Source: Kordia sp965224175
GTDB taxonomy: Bacteria > Bacteroidota > Bacteroidia > Flavobacteriales > Flavobacteriaceae
DNA: 64,000 nt
Direction of reading: 5' to 3'
NCBI RefSeq assembly: GCF_965224175.1
Contig: NZ_OZ245041.1
Coordinates: 3,782,001-3,846,000 of the forward strand
Shown piece after piece: positions 61,287 through 64,000 of this stretch; the stretch's first letter is position 1, and each line of letters opens with the position of its first letter. Below the pieces are notes generated by a model. The model saw only the letters and a list, made by a program, of their open reading frames with translations, had not been told where the DNA came from and searched no databases. Made by a program: the position numbers and the translations under genes.

Positions 61287-61505
61287 ATGAAAAAAAGAAA
61301 TTTAAAATCGTTGAGTTTAAACAAGAAGTCAATCTCTTCATTAGATGATGCTGTAAGAGCACATGGCGGAGGAGTAGGAGAAGAAGGAAGTTCTTATTTT
61401 TCTTGTATTGGAGGAATTTGTTCACCTCCTGAAACTGAAATTACATGTCCTACTTGGGTATTGTGCGATTGGACTAAAGTAGCTGGTGGCTGTTCATTCC
61501 AGTAA
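61287..61505 (+). CDS. RiPP precursor (class I lanthipeptide-type leader), 72 aa
   Basis: A 72 aa precursor-like peptide. Residues 1-19 are the leader MKKRNLKSLSLNKKSISSL, typical of flavobacterial class I lanthipeptide precursors; AHGG near 28 may be the cleavage site. The core has five Cys with Ser/Thr partners (SSYFSCIGGICSPPETE, then TCPTWVLCDWTK, GGCSFQ). It has its own terminator with a UUCG loop. No LanB, LanC or protease gene is in this window, so the modifying enzymes must be elsewhere or beyond 64000. Being a precursor is well supported; the chemistry is not. Confidence 0.82.
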   Translation: MKKRNLKSLSLNKKSISSLDDAVRAHGGGVGEEGSSYFSCIGGICSPPETEITCPTWVLCDWTKVAGGCSFQ

Positions 61506-61515
61506 TTAAACTTTC

Positions 61516-61540
61516 AAGCGAACTTCGGTTCGCTTTTTTC
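61516..61540 (+). terminator. Intrinsic terminator with UUCG tetraloop
   Basis: Stem AAGCGAAC / GTTCGCTT closed by C(TTCG)G and followed by T6, 11 bp after the RiPP precursor stop. Confidence 0.88.
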
Positions 61541-61718
61541 TTCTAAACAAAATGCTTTTAATAAGAAGTATTCAATATATATTTTTATGTTTTCATTATA
61601 AAAAATCAACGGAATTCACGACTTTTACTTGGCAGAAATATATGGTGCCGTGTTTATGGTAAATAAAGCACGAATTCATAATTTTCTGAAACAATCAGCA
61701 ACGAGTAATGAAAACCAG

Positions 61719-62864
61719 ATGATACAACATACTTCCAAATTGCCTAATGTAGGAACGACAATTTTTACAGTCATGAGTCAATTGGCTGCCAAAGAAAATG
61801 CAATCAATTTGTCGCAAGGATTTCCCAATTTTCCTTCAGATTCAAAACTGATAGAAATGGTACAGCAAGCATTGAAAGAGAATTACAATCAATATGCGCC
61901 AATGCCTGGTGCTTTTATATTACGAGAAGCTATTGCAGAGAAAATTGCGTATTTGTATCAAAGAAATTACAATCCAGATACGGAAGTTGTGGTTACAGTT
62001 GGAGCAACAGAAGCTATTTTTACCATTATAAGCGCGTTTGTACGTCCAAAAGATGAAGTTGTCATATTTACACCAGCTTATGATTGTTATGCGCCAGCTG
62101 TAGAAGTACATGGCGGAAAAGTAGTGCCAATTCAATTGAAAGGAAAAGAGTTTTCTGTTGATTGGGATGAAGTGCGAAGTAAAATTAACAACAAGACAAA
62201 ACTGATGATTATCAATACGCCACACAATCCAAGTGGAACAGTATTGTCAAAAGCAGATATGTTGGAATTGTCATCTATTTTAGAAGACACAAACATTATT
62301 TTACTAAGTGATGAAGTCTATGAACATATTGTGTTTGATGGAGAAACACATCAAAGCGCAGCGTTATTTCCAAAACTTGCAGAACGTACATTTATTACGG
62401 CTTCTTTTGGGAAAACTTTTCATAATACAGGTTGGAGAATTGGCTATTGTGTAGCGCCAAAAGAATTGATGGATGAATTTAAAAAAGTACATCAATTCAA
62501 TGTGTTTTCAGTACATCATCCAACACAAATTGCCATAGGTAGATATCTAAAAACTCCAGAAAACTATCTGCAATTACCAGCATTTTTTCAACAAAAGCGT
62601 GATTTCTTTTTAGATGCGATCCAAGGTTCACGTTTCACATGGAAGCCATCACAAGGAACATATTTCCAAGTACTTTCATATGAAAATATCACAGATGAAT
62701 TGGATACAGAATTTGCAAAAAGACTCACGCGGGAACACAAAATAGCGTCCATTCCACTTTCTGTATTCAATACCAATAAAGAAGATCATAAATTACTACG
62801 TTTCTGCTTTGCAAAAACAGAAGAAACATTAGCGGAAGCGGCAAAAATTTTAAATAAGATATAA
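61719..62864 (+). CDS. PLP-dependent aminotransferase (methionine/kynurenine type)
   Basis: A 381 aa fold type I aminotransferase from ATG 61719 (MIQHTSKLPNVGTTIF); the upstream in-frame start at 61629 adds 30 residues with no match. It resembles methionine aminotransferase YbdL and kynurenine-oxoglutarate transaminase: INLSQGFPNFPSD, NTPHNPSGTVLSKAD, LSDEVYEHIVFDG, and the PLP lysine in ASFGKTFHNTGWRIGYC. A role in methionine salvage or transamination of aromatic amino acids is likely. It sits between RiPP precursor genes but has no known link to them. Confidence 0.9.
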   Translation: MIQHTSKLPNVGTTIFTVMSQLAAKENAINLSQGFPNFPSDSKLIEMVQQALKENYNQYAPMPGAFILREAIAEKIAYLYQRNYNPDTEVVVTVGATEAIFTIISAFVRPKDEVVIFTPAYDCYAPAVEVHGGKVVPIQLKGKEFSVDWDEVRSKINNKTKLMIINTPHNPSGTVLSKADMLELSSILEDTNIILLSDEVYEHIVFDGETHQSAALFPKLAERTFITASFGKTFHNTGWRIGYCVAPKELMDEFKKVHQFNVFSVHHPTQIAIGRYLKTPENYLQLPAFFQQKRDFFLDAIQGSRFTWKPSQGTYFQVLSYENITDELDTEFAKRLTREHKIASIPLSVFNTNKEDHKLLRFCFAKTEETLAEAAKILNKI

Positions 62865-62868
62865 AAAG

Positions 62869-62991
62869 CTGTCTAAAAAGTTGAATTTCCGTTAAACTGA
62901 ACTTGATTCGGTTTCTCATAACCTTTGAAAATCAGCATAATGTCATTCTGAATTAAATTCAGAATGACATTTTTTATTACTTTTTAGACAG
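62869..62991. repeat. 123-bp element with inverted ends and an inner terminator hairpin
   Basis: Outer perfect 13-bp inverted repeats CTGTCTAAAAAGT (62869) and ACTTTTTAGACAG (62979). Inside, a perfect 16-bp hairpin (62939-62971, arms starting AATGTCATTCTG) with T tract works as a bidirectional terminator between convergent genes. Size and ends suggest a MITE-like or other dispersed repeat; no direct target duplication is obvious. Confidence 0.65.
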
Positions 62992-63018
62992 TCTCTTTTT
63001 GATCTGATAGAATATCTA

Positions 63019-63213
63019 CTATTTTGGCGCAGTACAAATTCCTGGTGATCCTGTGTTGTAACACCATCTGTTGTAGGTCCAGTTACAAAATTCTGGTTCT
63101 CGTGAGTCACAAATGAATCCTTCAGAAAATCGTCCACCTTTTACGTTTTCAGGAGCTAACGAAGAAACTGCATTCTTGTTAAGCGATAAGTTTTTAAAAT
63201 TCTTTTTTTTCAT
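63019..63213 (-). CDS. RiPP precursor (class I lanthipeptide-type leader), 64 aa
   Basis: A 64 aa precursor-like peptide. The leader MKKKNFKNLSLNKNAVSSL matches that of 61287; NVKGG (about 23-27) is a likely cleavage site. The core has four Cys (FICDSREPEFCNWTYN, RWCYNTGSPGICTAPK). It is 31 bp downstream of the 51-codon precursor gene on the same strand, so the two are probably co-transcribed and end at the hairpin in 62869-62991. Confidence 0.8.
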   Translation of the reverse strand: MKKKNFKNLSLNKNAVSSLAPENVKGGRFSEGFICDSREPEFCNWTYNRWCYNTGSPGICTAPK

Positions 63214-63244
63214 GGTTAAAAATTTTTAAGTTTTGGTTTCAATA

Positions 63245-63400
63245 TTAATGTACGTGACAAGACGTAATACACATAGAAGTTCGGCTTGGGCAATCTGTAA
63301 TACCTGTTGCTCCACCAACAATTTTTTCTTGTTTACTAGCATCTAAATTTGCTACAGAAGCTTTTACCAATTTCAATGATTTTAATTTTTGAGTTTTCAT
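63245..63400 (-). CDS. RiPP precursor-like peptide, 51 aa
   Basis: A short gene from ATG 63400 to TAA at 63245. The leader-like part MKTQKLKSLKLVKASVANLD keeps the K-L-K-S-L-K-L pattern and ends in a double-Gly site (KIVGG, residues 26-30). The 21-residue core ATGITDCPSRTSMCITSC plus HVH has three Cys and several Ser/Thr, suitable for lanthionine or disulphide formation. It is directly upstream of the 63019 precursor. It is easy to miss by length cut-offs. Confidence 0.75.
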   Translation of the reverse strand: MKTQKLKSLKLVKASVANLDASKQEKIVGGATGITDCPSRTSMCITSCHVH

Positions 63401-63550
63401 ACTAAAAATATTTGTGGTTGATTAAAAATTTATTGATCTCAATGTAGCTTTTGTATCCAACGAAAAAAAGAAAGCGTAACTCAAGAGAGCTAAAAATTAA
63501 AGGAATTGAGGTAAAGTGTAGTAATAAGAAAATGTAGGAACAGAATATAA

Positions 63551-63579
63551 AAAAACCGGAAGTTTTGCTTCCGGTTTTT
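63551..63579 (-). terminator. Intrinsic terminator
   Basis: Perfect 12-bp stem AAAAACCGGAAG / CTTCCGGTTTTT with a 5-nt loop, downstream of the 63606 gene on the minus strand. Confidence 0.88.
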
Positions 63580-63605
63580 CACATGTGAATTATTAATTAT
63601 ATTCA

Positions 63606-63761
63606 TTAATAACAGACTACATCTTCGCAGTGACTTTCTAGTCCAGAGGTTGGTATATGACCTGGTTGAAAAGACCTTGTGCCGCCTTTAATGCTTTGAG
63701 TATTCATTTTTGCAATGACTGCTTTTTTGAAATACATTTTTTTATTGTTCTTTACTTTCAT
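63606..63761 (-). CDS. RiPP precursor-like peptide, 51 aa
   Basis: From ATG 63761 (MKVKNNKKMYFKKAVIAKMN) it is 51 aa; the longer frame from 63851 has no leader match. The leader is a divergent version of the LNKKTIAxLN pattern and ends NTQSIKGG (about 27), a double-Gly site. The core TRSFQPGHIPTSGLESHCED plus VVCY has two Cys. It has its own terminator at 63551-63579, and an AraC-type gene lies upstream on the same strand. Confidence 0.72.
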   Translation of the reverse strand: MKVKNNKKMYFKKAVIAKMNTQSIKGGTRSFQPGHIPTSGLESHCEDVVCY

Positions 63762-63856
63762 GTTTAAAGGTTTATGGGTTGTTAAATATTGAAAGTAATA
63801 TAGTTTATTTTCTCTTCGAAATGTATGTTTAATGAAGGCTTTGAACCTCAAATTAC

Positions 63857-64000
63857 TTAATTTGAGGTGTTGTTTTCTGTGTTATCTTCAAGATTTTTAA
63901 TATAATACGAAGGATATAGTTTTGTATGCGCTTTAAAATATTTAGTGAATGAATTTGTGCTTTTATAACCAATTTCTTCAGCAATATGCTTGATAGAATA
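63857..64000 (-). CDS. AraC-type HTH regulator, C-terminal part (cut by window edge)
   Basis: The minus-strand frame is open from the edge to a TAA at 63857-63859 (47 codons seen). It reads YSIKHIAEEIGYKSTNSFTK, then YFKAHTKLYPSYYIKNLED, which is the second helix-turn-helix of an AraC family DNA-binding domain followed by an Asn-rich end. It lies about 95 bp upstream of the 63606 precursor gene on the same strand and may regulate it. The 5' part and any sensor domain are outside the window. A 10-bp palindrome (63845-63868) covers its stop. Confidence 0.8.
   Translation of the reverse strand, partial: YSIKHIAEEIGYKSTNSFTKYFKAHTKLYPSYYIKNLEDNTENNTSN

Noticed and set aside
61629..61718. 30-residue N-terminal extension of the aminotransferase
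   Set aside because: No similarity to the family, and the start at 61719 gives the normal length.
63845..63868. 10-bp palindrome ACCTCAAATT/AATTTGAGGT over the stop of the edge AraC gene as a terminator
   Set aside because: The stem is not followed by a T tract on the minus strand, so I do not call it a terminator; it could still be an operator.

Overview
The window is AT-rich DNA from a marine member of the Flavobacteriaceae (Bacteroidota), most like Kordia; the genus is an inference. The signs are T9SS sorting domains (MYPNP / SPNPV motifs), TonB-dependent receptors, LytS/LytTR pairs, a GldM-like protein, promoter elements of the TAnnTTTG type, start sites without Shine-Dalgarno sequences, and RiPP precursors with the flavobacterial 'KSLSLNKKSISSL' leader. 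I saw no rRNA, tRNA, CRISPR array, transposase or prophage.

Layout. 1-9980: a truncated secreted beta-propeller protein, thiL, a TetR-controlled AhpD-like gene, a hydrolase, brnQ, and an AraC regulator followed by a likely target operon (tiny Cys protein, second AhpD-like protein, degenerate cupredoxin). 10059-15992: a secreted M43 metalloprotease; a three-gene cassette of two degenerate GyrB-N-terminus-like proteins around an S1-domain protein, one of them frameshifted exactly at an A_AAA_AAG heptamer; pepP; a Crp-type regulator. 16186-25440: a BNR-propeller protein, a PI-PLC, a hydrolase, then a LytTR/LytS pair divergent from a TonB-dependent receptor. 25610-35599: a PD40 lipoprotein, a MocR regulator divergent from GNAT and PLP decarboxylase, an HGSNAT-like acyltransferase, a GAF/AraC regulator and a repeat/beta-lactamase-like fusion. 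35901-44157: hypothetical proteins and lipoproteins, a second LytS/LytTR pair, an AstE-like/RimK pair. 44339-47835: sdhCAB. 47915-57470: an M28 peptidase and a HisKA_2/LytTR system flanked by genes that carry matching 21-bp-spaced direct repeats in their promoters; a duplicated ~105-bp 3' end/terminator brackets one of these genes; then a MutS-family ATPase. 57663-61134: unknown and GldM-like proteins, then a hydrolase/ECF sigma/membrane protein operon. 61287-64000: four small Cys-containing RiPP precursor-like genes around an aminotransferase, ending in an AraC-type gene cut by the window edge.

The most notable signals are: (1) the GyrB-like/S1 cassette with a possible programmed -1 frameshift; (2) a shared promoter layout (12-bp half sites at 21-bp pitch, about 25-27 bp ahead of a TAnnTTTG-like box) at four genes next to LytTR regulators; (3) the RiPP precursor cluster, including genes of only 51 codons; (4) the direct duplication around 54412-55455.
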